DNA of 64,000 nucleotides from Sorex araneus (Eukaryota > Chordata > Mammalia > Eulipotyphla > Soricidae), in NCBI RefSeq assembly GCF_027595985.1, contig NC_073303.1, forward strand, positions 25,782,565-25,846,564, in the 5' to 3' direction. Below are positions 11,223 through 21,291 of this stretch, piece by piece. Each line of letters begins with the position of its first letter. Within the stretch, counting starts at the first letter, position 1. The translations under genes were made by a program, and so were the position numbers. The notes under the pieces were generated by a model. That model saw only the letters and a list, made by a program, of their open reading frames with translations. It was not told the origin of the DNA and ran no database searches.

Positions 11223-11396
11223 CTTTTTTGGGGGGGAGGTCACACCCGGCGATGTACAGGGGTTACTCCTGGCTCACGCACTCAGAAATTACTCCTGGAG
11301 GTGCTCGGCGGACATTATGGGATGCTGGGAATTGAACTCGGGTCAGCCACGTGCAAGGCAAATGCCCTACTCACTGTTCTATTGCTCCAGCCCCTA
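11223..11396 (-). mobile_element. SOR-type SINE with target duplication
   Basis: 15-bp duplication ATCTTTGTTGTTTTA at 11208-11222 and 11397-11411. 11412-11649 is unique. Confidence 0.97.
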
Positions 11397-11649
11397 ATCT
11401 TTGTTGTTTTAGAGTCTTTGCAATTGCTGCGATAAATCTGGATAGAAGCCGAGATGAGACTGGACGGACCTCAGTTTCAGACAGGCTCCCCGGTTGCTGT
11501 CTCCCGGAAACAGACTGGGAGACGTCCTGCAGGAAGCTCCCAGGCGGGGCTGTTGGGCACAGCGCCTGTGTGGACTCGTGAAGGAAGCAGGGCCGGAGAG
11601 ACCAAGCTGCAGCGTCGTGACTACAGAGCCTTCAAGTTGCCCCCTAAAT

Positions 11650-11795
11650 GGAGCCGGAGAGATCAGACAGCACAGGGGTTCATGTGCCTCCCATGAAGCC
11701 AGCTCCAGTTTGAAACCCAGCGCCTGAGTACTGACTGCCAGGAGTGACCCCTGAGCACAGAGCCAGGAGTAGGCCCTGAGCACTTGGCGTTGGGG
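11650..11795 (+). mobile_element. SOR-type SINE, old
   Basis: GCCGGAGAGATCAGACAGCAC head, GACTGCCAGGAGTGACCCC body. Confidence 0.6.
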
Positions 11796-12024
11796 GTTGG
11801 TGGGTTTGAGGGGGATAAGACAAAACCAAGTTGCCCCCCCCCCGTTAGGGAAGGAGGCACAGCTTCGTGCCCCCTTTCAGCTGCCCCTGAAAAGGGGGTA
11901 ATTGCCCTGGTCAAGGCACTTCTGCCCCTTGGGGACAAGAAAGTGCCTGAGAGGAATTCAGCTGTGAGCTTTTCTCCTCAGGACTGTGAAAGCTAGGTGC
12001 CGGAGTGAGAGTACAGTGTACAAA

Positions 12025-12205
12025 TTAGGGGTCTGAATAAGAGCACGGTGCATAGATAGTACAGCTTGCTTCATGCACAACCAGGTGGGGTTTGACCCCC
12101 TGCAAACCTGTATGGTTCCCCGAGCATGGCCAGGTGTGATTCCTGAGTGCAGAACAAGAGTAACCCTGAGCGCCACCGGGTATGACCTCCCCCCCAATAA
12201 AAATC
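12025..12205 (+). mobile_element. SOR-type SINE, old
   Basis: AGGGGTCTGAATAAGAGCAC head and GGCCAGGTGTGATTCCTGAG body, ends CCCCCCAATAAAAA. Confidence 0.62.
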
Positions 12206-12294
12206 CTATGAAAATGAGTGCTTGGCCCCATGCTGTTGGATGATGCCTCCTCAACCTGCAATTACATGTTAACTTTGCTAGATTTTTGTCCCAT

Positions 12295-12530
12295 TGTCTT
12301 TATTTATTTATTTAAATTTTATAAAGTAGTTCACAATATTTGATTGCATTTGACATTCCAACACCAATCCCACTACCATTACACCTTCCCACCACCGTAT
12401 TTTGGATGTTTCCATCCTGAATCCCAACCCCTGCCCCAAAGCAGAACTGAAATAATGTATTTTGTATTGTTTGTTATGGAAAACTGCTGAAAATGCTACA
12501 CAAGAGTTTTCTTAGAGGAAAGTGTGAAGA
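12295..12530 (-). repeat. Unclassified AT-rich interspersed repeat, target of the RTE insertion
   Basis: Contains CATTCCAACACCAATCCCAC and TTCCCACCACCG, typical as I remember of another common shrew repeat. Orientation is uncertain. 12531-12566 is unassigned. Confidence 0.35.
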
Positions 12531-12580
12531 TTGTTGTATTTAACCCACGGGCCATTAAGCCCTTCTATAAGAGGTCACTA

Positions 12581-13607
12581 TGTGAGCTGTATTGTGGATT
12601 CACCACCAGGATCTCACCATTCTACAGGGAAGTGATCATTGATGTAAAGAGAGAGGTGTGGCAGGGTGATACCATTTTACCGAAACTCTTCAGTGCCACC
12701 CTCGAGAACATCATGCGACGACTGGAATGGGAAAGAATGGGAGTGAAGATAGACGGTCGGCAATTACACCACCTCTGCTTCACTGATGACATCGTTCTCA
12801 TAACACCAAACACCAAACATTAGCCAATCGGCACAAATGCTGGCCGACTTTGACCACGAGTGTGGAAAGGTCGGATTGCAGCTGAATCTCAACAAGATGA
12901 TGCTCATGAAAAACGAACTAGTCCCTGAAGCTCCATTTGCTCTCAATGGAACGAACATCTCCGAATGCAGCAGCTATGTGTACCGGGGTCGAGAACTCAA
13001 CATGAGGAACGACTTGGTGCCAGAACTGCACAGGAGGAAGAGAGCAGCGTGGAATGCCTTTAAGAGTGTCGAAGAAGTGGTTAAGAGAACGAAGAACCTC
13101 CGACTCCAGGCACATCTTTTCGATTGCACCGTTCTTTCTGCACTAACATATGCCTCAGAGACCTGGGCCTTATGCAAACGGGATGAGAACGCTATTAGGG
13201 TATCCCACAGAGGAATCAAAAGAGCTATGCTAGGAGTATCACATCTAACTCAAGTGAGAGAAGGAGTTCTGACCTCTGTCGACGGTCAAGAATCAGGGAC
13301 ACTGTCTCGTTTGCCAAGGCATCAAAAATCAGATGCGCCGGTCATGTAATGTGATTCAGAGTCAACCGCTGGACTAGAGTTGTTACCGACTGGATTCCAT
13401 AGGACATCAGAAGACCACGTAGCCGCCCACCAACTAGATGGTCAGATTTCTTGTCAAATCCCTGAATGAACGATTTGAAGCTCTTCCTGTTCCTGGAGCA
13501 AGCAGATATCATTGGGCTGCACTAGCACTCGACAGGGACAAATGGAGACGTTACTGGTGCCCACTCAAGCAAATCGAAGATCAGTGGGATGACAAGTGAT
13601 ACAAGTG
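12581..13607 (+). mobile_element. RTE-clade non-LTR retrotransposon, 5'-truncated copy (RTE1_Sar-like)
   Basis: A 1,027-bp 3' end of an RTE element, flanked by a perfect 14-bp target duplication ATAAGAGGTCACTA (12567-12580 and 13608-13621). The open frame begins inside the reverse transcriptase domain (LYCGFTTRISPFYREVIID), passes motif B (WQGDTILPKLFSA) and motif C, here FTDD instead of FADD. It continues after a frameshift from 12837 with KVGLQLNLNKMM, NGTNISECSSYVY and RRKRAAWNAFKS, then the RTE C-terminal region in broken frames. It ends with a stop followed at once by a short GTGATACAA repeat and no poly(A), as RTE elements do. A 7-bp tandem duplication (12805-12818) breaks the frame after motif C. 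Inactive. Confidence 0.95.
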
Positions 13608-13644
13608 ATAAGAGGTCACTAACATGCTGTTAAAGGTTGAGTCT

Positions 13645-13815
13645 TGGGGCTAGAGCAATAGTACAGAGGGTAGAGCATTTTGCCTTGCACACAGCCGACC
13701 TGGGTTCGATTCCCAGCATCCCATATGGTCCCCCAAGCACCGCTGTGAGGGGTAATGCTTGAGCAAGGAGTAACCCCTGTGCATTGATCGCTGGATGTGA
13801 CCCAGAAAGCAAAAA
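13645..13815 (+). mobile_element. SOR-type SINE
   Basis: Full length with a 15-bp body deletion (CTTGAGCAAGGAG). Its tail runs into the AT microsatellite. Confidence 0.92.
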
Positions 13816-13857
13816 TATATATATATGTACATATATATATATATATATATATATTTC
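13815..13857. repeat. (TA)n microsatellite
   Basis: About 20 TA units, interrupted once by GTAC. Confidence 0.95.
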
Positions 13858-14090
13858 ACTGTATATATCAGTCATCCTGTTGCTCATCGATTTGCTCAAG
13901 CGGTCACCTGTAACGTCTCCATTGTGAAACTTGTTGTTACTGTTTTTGGCATATCGAATACACCACGGGTAGCTTGCCAGGCTCTGCCGTGCAGGTGACA
14001 TATTCTCAGTAGCTTGCCAGACTCTCCGAGAGGGATGGAGGAATCAAACCCAGGTCCTCCACGTTCAAGGCAAATGCTCTACCCTGGAGA
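13857..14090 (-). mobile_element. Composite SINE: tRNA-like head, unique body, RTE 3' tail
   Basis: Read on the minus strand: tRNA-like part with B box GGTTTGATTCC (A box lost), a body CTCTCGGAGAG ... GCCTGGCAAGCTACC ... GATATGCCAAAAACAGTAAC, then a tail ATGGAGACGTTACAGGTG ... GAGCAAATCGATGA. The tail matches the RTE 3' end at 13541-13607. Confidence 0.85.
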
Positions 14091-14421
14091 AAAAAAAAAC
14101 AAAACATTTCCGTCTAAGATTGGTTGCTTCCTGCTTTAAACCCCATCAAATGTGGTGCGAGGTGTGAGGTGTGTTGTGACTGCAAATGCGGCTGCGTGGT
14201 CCAGGGATAGGTTCACCCCTGGGTGATGCTCTGCCCGAGCGTGTGTGCGGAGAGTGGCTGCGAGCACGGCGGCAGTTGAGTTCTGGAGGTTTTTGGCTGC
14301 TGGGGCTGGGTCCCTTGGGGCGGGGAGGGGTCTCACCCACCCCCCTTCGTCCCCCCCAATGAAACAGCCTGGTGCCGTGTCCAGTGGCATGGTTATAGCG
14401 TCTGTCAGTCCCATTGTTTTT

Positions 14422-14607
14422 CTTTTTATTTATTTATTTATTTATTTTTGGGTCACACCCGGCGATGCACAGGGGTTACTCCTGACTCTGCACTCAGGAA
14501 TTACTCCTGGCGGTGCTCAGGGGACCATATGGGATGCTGGGAATCGAACCCGGGTCGGCCTCGGGCAAGGCAAATGCCCTCCCCGCTGTGCTATCGCTCC
14601 AGCCCTC
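14422..14607 (-). mobile_element. SOR-type SINE with target duplication
   Basis: 12-bp duplication CCCATTGTTTTT at 14410-14421 and 14608-14619; (TTTA)n tail. 14091-14421 otherwise unique. Confidence 0.96.
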
Positions 14608-14694
14608 CCCATTGTTTTTAAAGTTGAGTGTACCAGGCCCTTCTGCAGGACCAGAAAATCTGTTTGTTTGGAGATGACAGTGGCCCCTGCTGAG

Positions 14695-15205
14695 GGACCA
14701 CGCGATGCTGGGGACTGAATCTGGGCCTCCTGCATGCGAAGCCTGTGCTCCAGCCCGCTGGGCTTCCTCCGGGAGCACCAACAGGAGTGACTCGCCGGCA
14801 ATGTCAGGAAGGGCTCCGAGCACTGTTGGATGTGGCCCAACCCAAAAGGAAACAAACAAAAAAGTAAAGGGGGACTTTGTTTTCACCTCTCTGGACGGAG
14901 GTCCAGCTGGCTCTTTGGTGTCCTGTGTCTCCTGCAGAGCTGGTCTAGCGCAGCTGACAGCCAGGGCCTTGGAGACAGCACAGGGGTGAAGGCGCTCGCT
15001 TTGCATTGCTTAAGTCCCGTCCCACTTAAGCAATGCTGGATCTGGCCCCCAAAGAAAGCAACAACTAAACACAGCTGAGTGGCAGGGATAAACAGGGGCG
15101 CAGGGGTGCAGGCCCTTGCCTTGCATGGTGAGTTTCACGCCTAGCACCCCAAGGTCCCCCATGCAATGCTGGTGTGGCTCCCCTAAAACACATAACCACA
15201 GAACC
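14695..15205. mobile_element. Cluster of old SOR-type SINE fragments
   Basis: Minus fragment 14695-14760 (GATGCTGGGGACTGAATC), plus fragments 14765-14865, 14960-15070 and 15080-15195. 15206-15957 is unique, no gene seen. Confidence 0.45.
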
Positions 15206-15957
15206 CCACAAGTGAGACAAGTCTTCATCTATTTGAGGGTGTGGGAAAGGGAGAGGTCAGCTCGGTGTTGGTGGCCTGGATCCTGGATCTGTTCCCAGGC
15301 TTGCACGTATGCTCAGTGGACACCAGTGTCTGCTGTCCCCACACAGCTCTGGTGAACGGGAAGGAATCCCCCCAGCCCCCACCAGCCCCACTCCAGACAC
15401 CCCTGGCAGGAGCCAGGGAGCTCGTGGGGGCTAGGGGACATCTTGTTTGGAGCTGGTGGCCCCAGGGCAACCGAGAGTGTGGTCCTGGCCCGGTGCAGCG
15501 GCTGGGCTCCTGACTTCTAGATGGTTCCCTGTCCTGTGGGCTCACTGGGCCTGAGGGTTCCTGGTTACTAATGGCCACATGACCCTCATCTTCCCCTTTC
15601 TGGTCCTTTGGTCTTTTCGATACTTGTGCAATAGTTCTCTGTGGTAAATCTCCACTTCTGACCTACTTAGCTGTGGTGGTTTTCCTGGCTAGACAAGCAA
15701 GGATGGGCGAAGTGCTGCCCTGGTGCCGGGCCTAGGTGTGATGGGCACATAGATGGCAGCAAACAGCTGGGTCCTTGCCCAGGGAGCTGACAAAGGACAT
15801 ATTGGCTGATGATAAGTCCCACTGCCCTGCCAGGACTCCCCCCTTCCCTCCCACTCCCCCACAAGCCCTCATAGCAACACCCTCTACATGTCACTGCTTT
15901 TCCTTCCTCCCAAATTCTCCCCCTTCCTCCCCCTGCATTCTCCCTTCAGGGTTGAGA

Positions 15958-16218
15958 TGCCTTTTTTGTTTTGGGGTCACAGCTGGAGGTTCTTGGGAGT
16001 CAGTCCTTGGGGTGATCAACCCAGGGCTCCCACACGCATGCGCTCCAACTCTTCCAACTCTCTCTGGCCTCGTTACTCTTTTTCTTTTTTCTTTTCTTTC
16101 TTTCTTTTTCTTTTTTTGCTTTTTGGGTCACACTCAGTGGTGCTTGGGGGGGCCATATGGGACGCTGGGAATTGAACCCGGCGGCAAGGCAAACGCCCTA
16201 CCTGCTCTGGCTCCACTC
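15958..16218 (-). mobile_element. Two SOR-type SINEs in tandem
   Basis: Old copy 15958-16075 and a younger copy 16078-16218 that lacks the 45-bp segment around ACTCAGGAATTACTCC. 16219-16419 is unique. Confidence 0.72.
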
Positions 16219-16419
16219 TTTTTCTATGAAGGTTTGGGAGTGGGAGAAGGGAACACCCAGCCGGGCACCGGAGATTGTAGGAGTTTCTGGGTCTCGTTGA
16301 GCCCGAAGTACAAGGTCACAAAGTTCTGCCTGGAGCGTGGCGGTGGCTGGGTAGTGGAACACTCGGGCCAAACCTCATGCATGAGTGAAGCCCACAGAAC
16401 CAGGTAAAGCAGAACTTTG

Positions 16420-16618
16420 TGACTGCGTGGTCGCCCACCAATGAGATGGTCAGACTTCTTCGTCAAAACCCTGAATGAACGATTTGAGGCCCTTCCTGTT
16501 CCTGGAGCGAGCAGGTATCATTGGGTTACACTAGCACGTGACAGGGACAAATGGAGACGTAACTGGCGCCAGCTCGAGCAAATCGAAGATCAACAGGATG
16601 ACAAGTGATACAAGTGAT
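16420..16618 (+). mobile_element. RTE retrotransposon, second copy, extreme 3' end
   Basis: Matches 13415-13610 closely. From 16444 it keeps an open frame to the TGA at 16606-16608: [19 protein letters not shown], then [19 protein letters not shown], then ending QIEDQQDDK. The tail is GTGATACAAGTGAT. No clear target duplication found. The 5' limit is approximate. Confidence 0.92.
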
Positions 16619-16848
16619 GGGGTGCTGGGAATCAAACCAGGGCCGTCCACATGGAAGGCAAGTGCCTTAACCCAGGTACTACCTCTCAGTCCCCAGCCCT
16701 ATTTATTGCTTTTACTGGGGAGGGGGCCTCACTCAGGTGTGCTCAGCGATCACTCTGATAGTGCTGGTGGGACCCTACAGGGTGCTAAAGAGCAAACCTG
16801 GCCAGTTACATGTGAGGTCTTTACTATCTCTCCAGTTCTGACACTTTT
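16619..16848 (-). mobile_element. Two old SOR-type SINE fragments
   Basis: 16619-16697 is only the tRNA half (GGGGTGCTGGGAATCAAACC) and abuts the RTE tail; 16698-16848 is a diverged copy ending CTATCTCTCCAG. Confidence 0.62.
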
Positions 16849-16880
16849 TATTCTTTTTTTTTCTTAAAAAAGTTATTTGC

Positions 16881-17042
16881 GGGGCTGGAGCGATAGCACA
16901 GTGGTGAGGGCGTTTGCCTTGCACGCGGCCGACCCGGGTTCTAATCCTAGCATCCCATATGGTCCCCTGAGCACCGCCAGGGGTAATTCCTGAGTGCAGA
17001 GCCAGGAGTAACCCCTGTGCATCGCCGGGTGTGACCCCCCCA
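16881..17042 (+). mobile_element. SOR-type SINE with target duplication
   Basis: 15-bp duplication AAAAAAGTTATTTGC at 16866-16880 and 17043-17057. Confidence 0.97.
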
Positions 17043-17172
17043 AAAAAAGTTATTTGCCCTATTACTCTTAATTCTGTGTGTGTGTGCGCGCGCGCCCACG
17101 TGCGTCTATCCTATTTGAAACCCCCTCCCCGGCCCAGGTCAGCATCCTCCAGAGCAGTTCCTGCGCTGCTCC

Positions 17173-17177
<5 letters not shown>

Positions 17178-17229
<52 letters not shown>
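17178..17229. repeat. (GT)n microsatellite, about 26 units
   Basis: Pure GT run just beyond the PPARD poly(A) region. A shorter GT/GC alternating run lies at 17075-17094. 17230-17430 is otherwise unique sequence. Confidence 0.97.
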
Positions 17230-17230
<1 letters not shown>

Positions 17231-17453
17231 CGGGGGGATGTGAGGAAGGAGGGGGCAAGAAGATGGCAGCTCCCATGAACCAGTATTGAGCTCTGTAGCC
17301 AGAGCCCCAAAGTGTCCTGTGTCCAACCAAGTTTCGCGTCCCCCTCCCCTTTGGAGATGAAGAAAACCAATCCCGTTAGCCCCGCCCCTCCCCCCGGAAA
17401 AACACGCAAGGCTCCGAGTTCTCCTAAATCAACTCTTAAATATTTAATTCCCA

Positions 17454-17459
17454 TTTATT
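17454..17459 (-). terminator. PPARD: PPARD poly(A) signal AATAAA
   Basis: AATAAA on the minus strand in an AT-rich island. A GU/U-rich stretch (minus strand CTTGCGTGTTTTTCC, 17396-17410) lies about 45-60 nt beyond and fits a downstream element. The spacing to the stop codon matches the usual PPARD 3'UTR length. Confidence 0.8.
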
Positions 17460-17789
17460 TAAAGTTCCGTCAGTCTGTGTACACTATTTATATTAAAAAC
17501 ACAGGAAGCTGGGGCTCCTAGCAAAAATATACATTTCAGTTTTGGAGATTGTTCAGACACTGAGAAGGGCTCTATCCTCAGCACCAGATGGGGGGCGGGG
17601 AGCGCGCACGAAGGGGAGGGGGAGGTCAGGTCGTTTCCCGCCCCAGCACTGGCCCACTGGGCTTACCCCTGACCCAATCCCTGGTCAGTTGGGGACCGGG
17701 GTGCGTGTGGAGGGGACTTGCAGGGAGCAAGAGATTTGGGGCCTGGGGAGGAACCTGACAGGTGCCAGTGCCATAAGGGCAGAAGCTGG

Positions 17790-18035
17790 GCAGGGTGAAG
17801 CTGGAAGGGCGGGACCTGGGAAACCTGGGCGGGGCGGGGCGAAGCCGAGAGGGCGGGACCTGGGAAACCTGGGCGGGGCGGGGCGAGGCTGAGAGGGGGA
17901 GACCTAAGGACCTGGGCGGGGCGAGGCAGAGGGCGGGACCTGGGAAATCTAGGTGGGGCGAGGCTGGGAGGGTGGGACCTGGGTAATCTGGGCGGGGCAG
18001 ACTAGGAGGGTGGGACTTGGGAGTGGCGAGGCTCG
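17790..18035. repeat. GC-rich minisatellite inside the PPARD 3'UTR
   Basis: About six units of 36-45 bp built on GGGCGGGACCTGGGAAA plus CTGGGCGGGGCGAGGC, with drift towards the 18.0 kb end. Confidence 0.85.
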
Positions 18036-19380
18036 AGGCTCGGGTGGGGATTCTGGGCTGGGATCTCCGTGGGGGCTGAGCCTCCCCTTAGGCTTCCCTG
18101 CCCCCACTCCCGTTTCTGGGAGGCCCGGGCCAGGCGCTCAACCCTTAGGGATTTCCTGGCTGGGAGAACTCCCTGCCCTCCTGCTGGGACACTGGCCTCT
18201 CCCCTGGGTGCGAGTCACTCCGCCAGGAGTAAGGGGGTGGAGGGGTGTGCAAGATCACGGTCACGGGGTCCACGCAGGGCAAGCTCCCGGTGACCAGCTG
18301 GGCTGAGTCTGGGGTAAGCGGGTGCAGCAGGGCTATGGGGACCAGTGGATGCCAGTGATCAGGGTGCTGTGCCAGTCCGCTCCCCCCTCCCACCTCCCCC
18401 CAGTGCTCAGCTGACTCAGCAGGGGCGCGGCCAGGCCCTGGGAGTCCTGGCTGGTGGGGGCGCGGGGCGCACAGCCTGCGGGAAAGTGACCTCAGTGCTC
18501 ACTGGAGTGGCAGCTCCAGGCAGGGAGTGTGGGGGGCTGAGGCGCAGCGGGGCTCCAGCCTGGGCCAGCATCTCCCGCCACAGAGAAGAGAGCGTGGCCG
18601 AGGGAGGGCGAGGGCTGACCCCAGGCAGCGCTGCCGCTCCGACCTCCCGCCTCCTCTTCAGTGGGGGCCCCCCCGCCGGGAGGGAACCCTCTCTCCAGGC
18701 TGGGGGTGCCCCCAGCGGCCAGCGCAGGGGGCAATCGGTGGCGCTGGCGTGGAAGACGGACACCAGGAGGAAAGGGTGGTGGGTGGGTGCCCGTAGGGCT
18801 GTGCTGTGCTGTTGGAGTAGGGCCAGCCTGGCGGGGGAGGGGGGATGCCGGGGCTGGCCTTGGGGTGGGGTGGTGACCTTTGGGGGGTGGCATCCATCCT
18901 GGTCCTTGCTCAGGGCTGGGCCCAGTGACTGGAGGCTGCCATGTTGCCACAGTTGGGGGGTCACAGTCAGGCCCGCGTCGGGCCCAGAATGCTTAGTGTT
19001 TCTTTGGATGGCTCAAGTTTCTTTGCTGGGAAGACGGAGCAGAAGTCGGGGGGTTCCCCCTTCTCTGCACCTCCTGCTCCGCGGACAGCGGGGACGAAAG
19101 CGGAGGTCCTGTTCTATGCTGCTGGTGAAACCGTATAAACTCACCAAAAGAGGGAAGAAAAGGGGGGCCGGTTAGGGGTGGGGTGGGGGGAGGGGGCCAG
19201 AGAAAGCAAGAGAAGGGACTCAAGAGGAAGAACACAGAAGTGAGAGGAGAAAGGGGAAGAGAGAAGGCGGGCGGGGAGCAGGGGAGCCGGGGTCTGGGCC
19301 AGGGAGGGCGGTACCGGGGCCGGCTAGGGCCCGCGAGTCCCTCTGTCCCCCTCCGTCCGGGCCCGTCCCGCAGGCGCCCC

Positions 19381-19628
19381 TCAGTACATGTCCTTGTAGA
19401 TCTCCTGGAGCAGCGGGTGCAGCGAGGTCTCCGTCTCGGTCTTCTTGATGCGCTGCATCATCTGCGCGTGCTCGGTGACCAGCTGCCGCAGGTCTGCCAT
19501 CTTCTGCAGCAGCTTGGGGAAGAGGTACTGCGCGTCGGGGTGGTTGGCCTGCAGGTGGAGCTCCAGCGCGCGCAGGATGGTGTCCTGGATGGCCTCCACC
19601 TGGGGCACGTTCATGAGGCCCGGCCGGT
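19381..19628 (-). CDS. PPARD: PPARD coding exon 6 (LBD helices 10-12, AF-2, stop)
   Basis: Encodes the end of Asp359 to Tyr440 and the TGA at 19383-19381. It carries His412 and Tyr436, which bind the ligand acid group (human His413 and Tyr437), and the AF-2 coactivator helix [11 protein letters not shown]. The acceptor is TCCCCACAG. It reads NVPQVEA and RALELHLQ where human, from memory, has NVPRVEA and RALEFHLQ. Confidence 0.98.
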
Positions 19629-19747
19629 CTGTGGGGAGCACGTGGGGGGGGGGGGGAGGAGGGCGTGGGCGGGAGCACGCACACGGGGACCACGGGGGCA
19701 GGGGTATTCTCCCCTGCCTCCCCCCGCCACTGGCCCACCTCCTTAAA

Positions 19748-19912
19748 TTTTTTTTTTGCTTTTTTTGGGTCACACCCGGCAATGCTCAGGGCTGACTGCT
19801 GGCTCTGCACTCAGGAATCATTCCTGGCGGTGCTCGGGGGATGCTGGGAATCAAACCTGGGTCGGCTGCGTGCAAGGCAAACGCCCTACCCGATGTACTA
19901 TCGCTCCAGCCC
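19748..19912 (-). mobile_element. SOR-type SINE in PPARD intron 5
   Basis: Complete except for a 10-bp body deletion; same orientation as the gene. Confidence 0.95.
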
Positions 19913-19947
19913 CCCCTCACAATTTTTTTTTTTAATTTTGCTATACC

Positions 19948-20133
19948 AGGGGCCGGAGCGATAGCACAGCAGGTAGGGCGTTTGCCTTGCACGCGGCTGA
20001 TCCGGGTTCGATCCCCGGCATCCCATATGGTCCCCCAAGCACCGCCAGGAGTAATTCCTGAGTGCAAAGCCAGGAGTAACCCCTGAGCATCGCTGGGTGT
20101 GACCCAAAAAGCAAAAAATAAATAAATAAAAAG
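19948..20133 (+). mobile_element. SOR-type SINE in PPARD intron 5 with target duplication
   Basis: 12-bp duplication TTTTGCTATACC at 19936-19947 and 20134-20145. Forms an inverted pair with 19748-19912, 35 bp apart. Confidence 0.96.
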
Positions 20134-20359
20134 TTTTGCTATACCCCAGTGTCCCACAGAGGATGTGCGCCTGGTGCTGCCCCTCTGGGAACCAAGTAGA
20201 GGGTCTCTCTGTCCCTGCTCCCACTGCATTCAGCACAGAGCCCACCTGAGTGCTGAGGCTTTTTGGCTGACCTTAGAGAATAAACCTCCAGTTTACTGCC
20301 TTTGCGGGTGCTGCTTTGCTGTGAAAGTGGAAGACACTGATCCAGTTGTTTCTGTTGGG

Positions 20360-20458
20360 AGGTGCCATATCGTTCTTTGTGCAGGGGACCATGTACCCCG
20401 GGAGGCCCGCCTGGGGCGCCTACATACACTCCAGTCCTTGAGCCATCTTTCCAGCCCC
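20360..20458 (-). mobile_element. SOR-type SINE relic
   Basis: Only GGGGACCATGTACC and CCATCTTTCCAGCCCC are recognisable. Confidence 0.45.
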
Positions 20459-20483
20459 CAGATCATTTTAAATTTATTATTAG

Positions 20484-20578
20484 TATTAGCAAGCTACCGA
20501 AAGTATCCCGCCCGCACGGCTGAGCCTGGCAAGCTCCCCGTGGCGTATTCGATATGCCAAAAACAGTAACAACACTCT
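20484..20578 (+). mobile_element. Composite SINE body fragment (PPARD intron 5)
   Basis: Same body as 39205-39295 (AGCAAGCTACCGAAAGTATCC ... GATATGCCAAAAACAGTAAC). Both the head and the RTE tail are missing. Confidence 0.8.
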
Positions 20579-20838
20579 TGGCTGTGTTCTGAACTTACTC
20601 TTGGCTCTGCACTCAGGGCAAACTCCTGGTGGTGTCTGGGGCCACATGGGGTACATGGCCACATGCCGCATCTCTCTGGCACAAATGAATTTTTGTTTTG
20701 TTTTGGGGGCCACACCCGACGGTGTTCAAGGTGTACTCTTGGTGGGCTCCGGGGACCACACTGTGGTACCTGGGATCACATCCAGGTTGGCTGCATGCAA
20801 GGAGAGTGCCGTACCCAATGTACTATCACTCCGGCCCT
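20579..20838 (-). mobile_element. Two old SOR-type SINEs
   Basis: Fragment 20579-20690 (TTGGCTCTGCACTCAGGGCAA) and a fuller copy 20692-20838 ending TGTACTATCACTCCGGCCC. Confidence 0.68.
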
Positions 20839-20950
20839 TAATGTGTCTTTTATCTTATCATTTGGGGGAATAAGGAAGGGGAAGAGGCGGCGGACTGGTG
20901 ATGCACGGGGGCTAGTCCAGCCTCTGTATGTACATTAAACACAAAAAAGT

Positions 20951-21130
20951 GGGGCTGGAGCGATAGCACAGCGGGTAGGGTAGGGCGTTTGCCTTGCATG
21001 CGGCCAACCTGGGTTCGATTCCCAGCATCCCATATGGTCCCTTGAGCACGGCCAGGGGTAACTCCTGAGTGCAGAGCCAGGAGTAACCCCTGAGCATCGC
21101 TGGATGTGACCCAAAAAGAAAAAAAAAAAA
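20951..21130 (+). mobile_element. SOR-type SINE in PPARD intron 5
   Basis: Full length, with a small duplication GGGTAGGGTAGGGCG after the A box. Confidence 0.95.
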
Positions 21131-21291
21131 GTGAAAGAAACACATGGCGTTCCTGCAGTCCCTGAGTCGCCCCGTCTCCCTATGGGCGTGTTCCCGGCCC
21201 CCCGAGGTGGCCCTGCTGCTCCCGTGCACCATGCACCACGCACGGGCAGCTCCCCGCTCGCCCCCTGCACCCCTCCCCCGCGCTCACGGAC

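Larger units (their letters stand above)
17430..19380 (-). other. PPARD: PPARD 3' untranslated region
   Basis: About 1.95 kb from the stop codon to an inferred cleavage zone near 17425-17445. It is GC-rich and SINE-free, unlike both flanks, which supports a transcribed and constrained sequence. It contains a GC-rich minisatellite at about 17790-18035. The last 100 nt switch to AT-rich sequence around the poly(A) signal. Confidence 0.8.

Noticed and set aside
16310..16425. Short inverted repeat (ACAAAGTTCTGC at about 16318 and GCAGAACTTTGT at about 16409)
   Set aside because: Only about 12 bp with an 80-bp loop; expected by chance in a window this size and no associated feature.
1..17400. Search for FANCE or RPL10A exons, expected next to PPARD
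   Set aside because: No reading on either strand resembles either protein as I remember them; they must lie below position 1.
18345..19175. 276-residue plus-strand open frame opposite the PPARD 3'UTR
   Set aside because: No recognisable domain, GC-driven composition, no initiation context; it lies entirely antisense to the PPARD 3'UTR.
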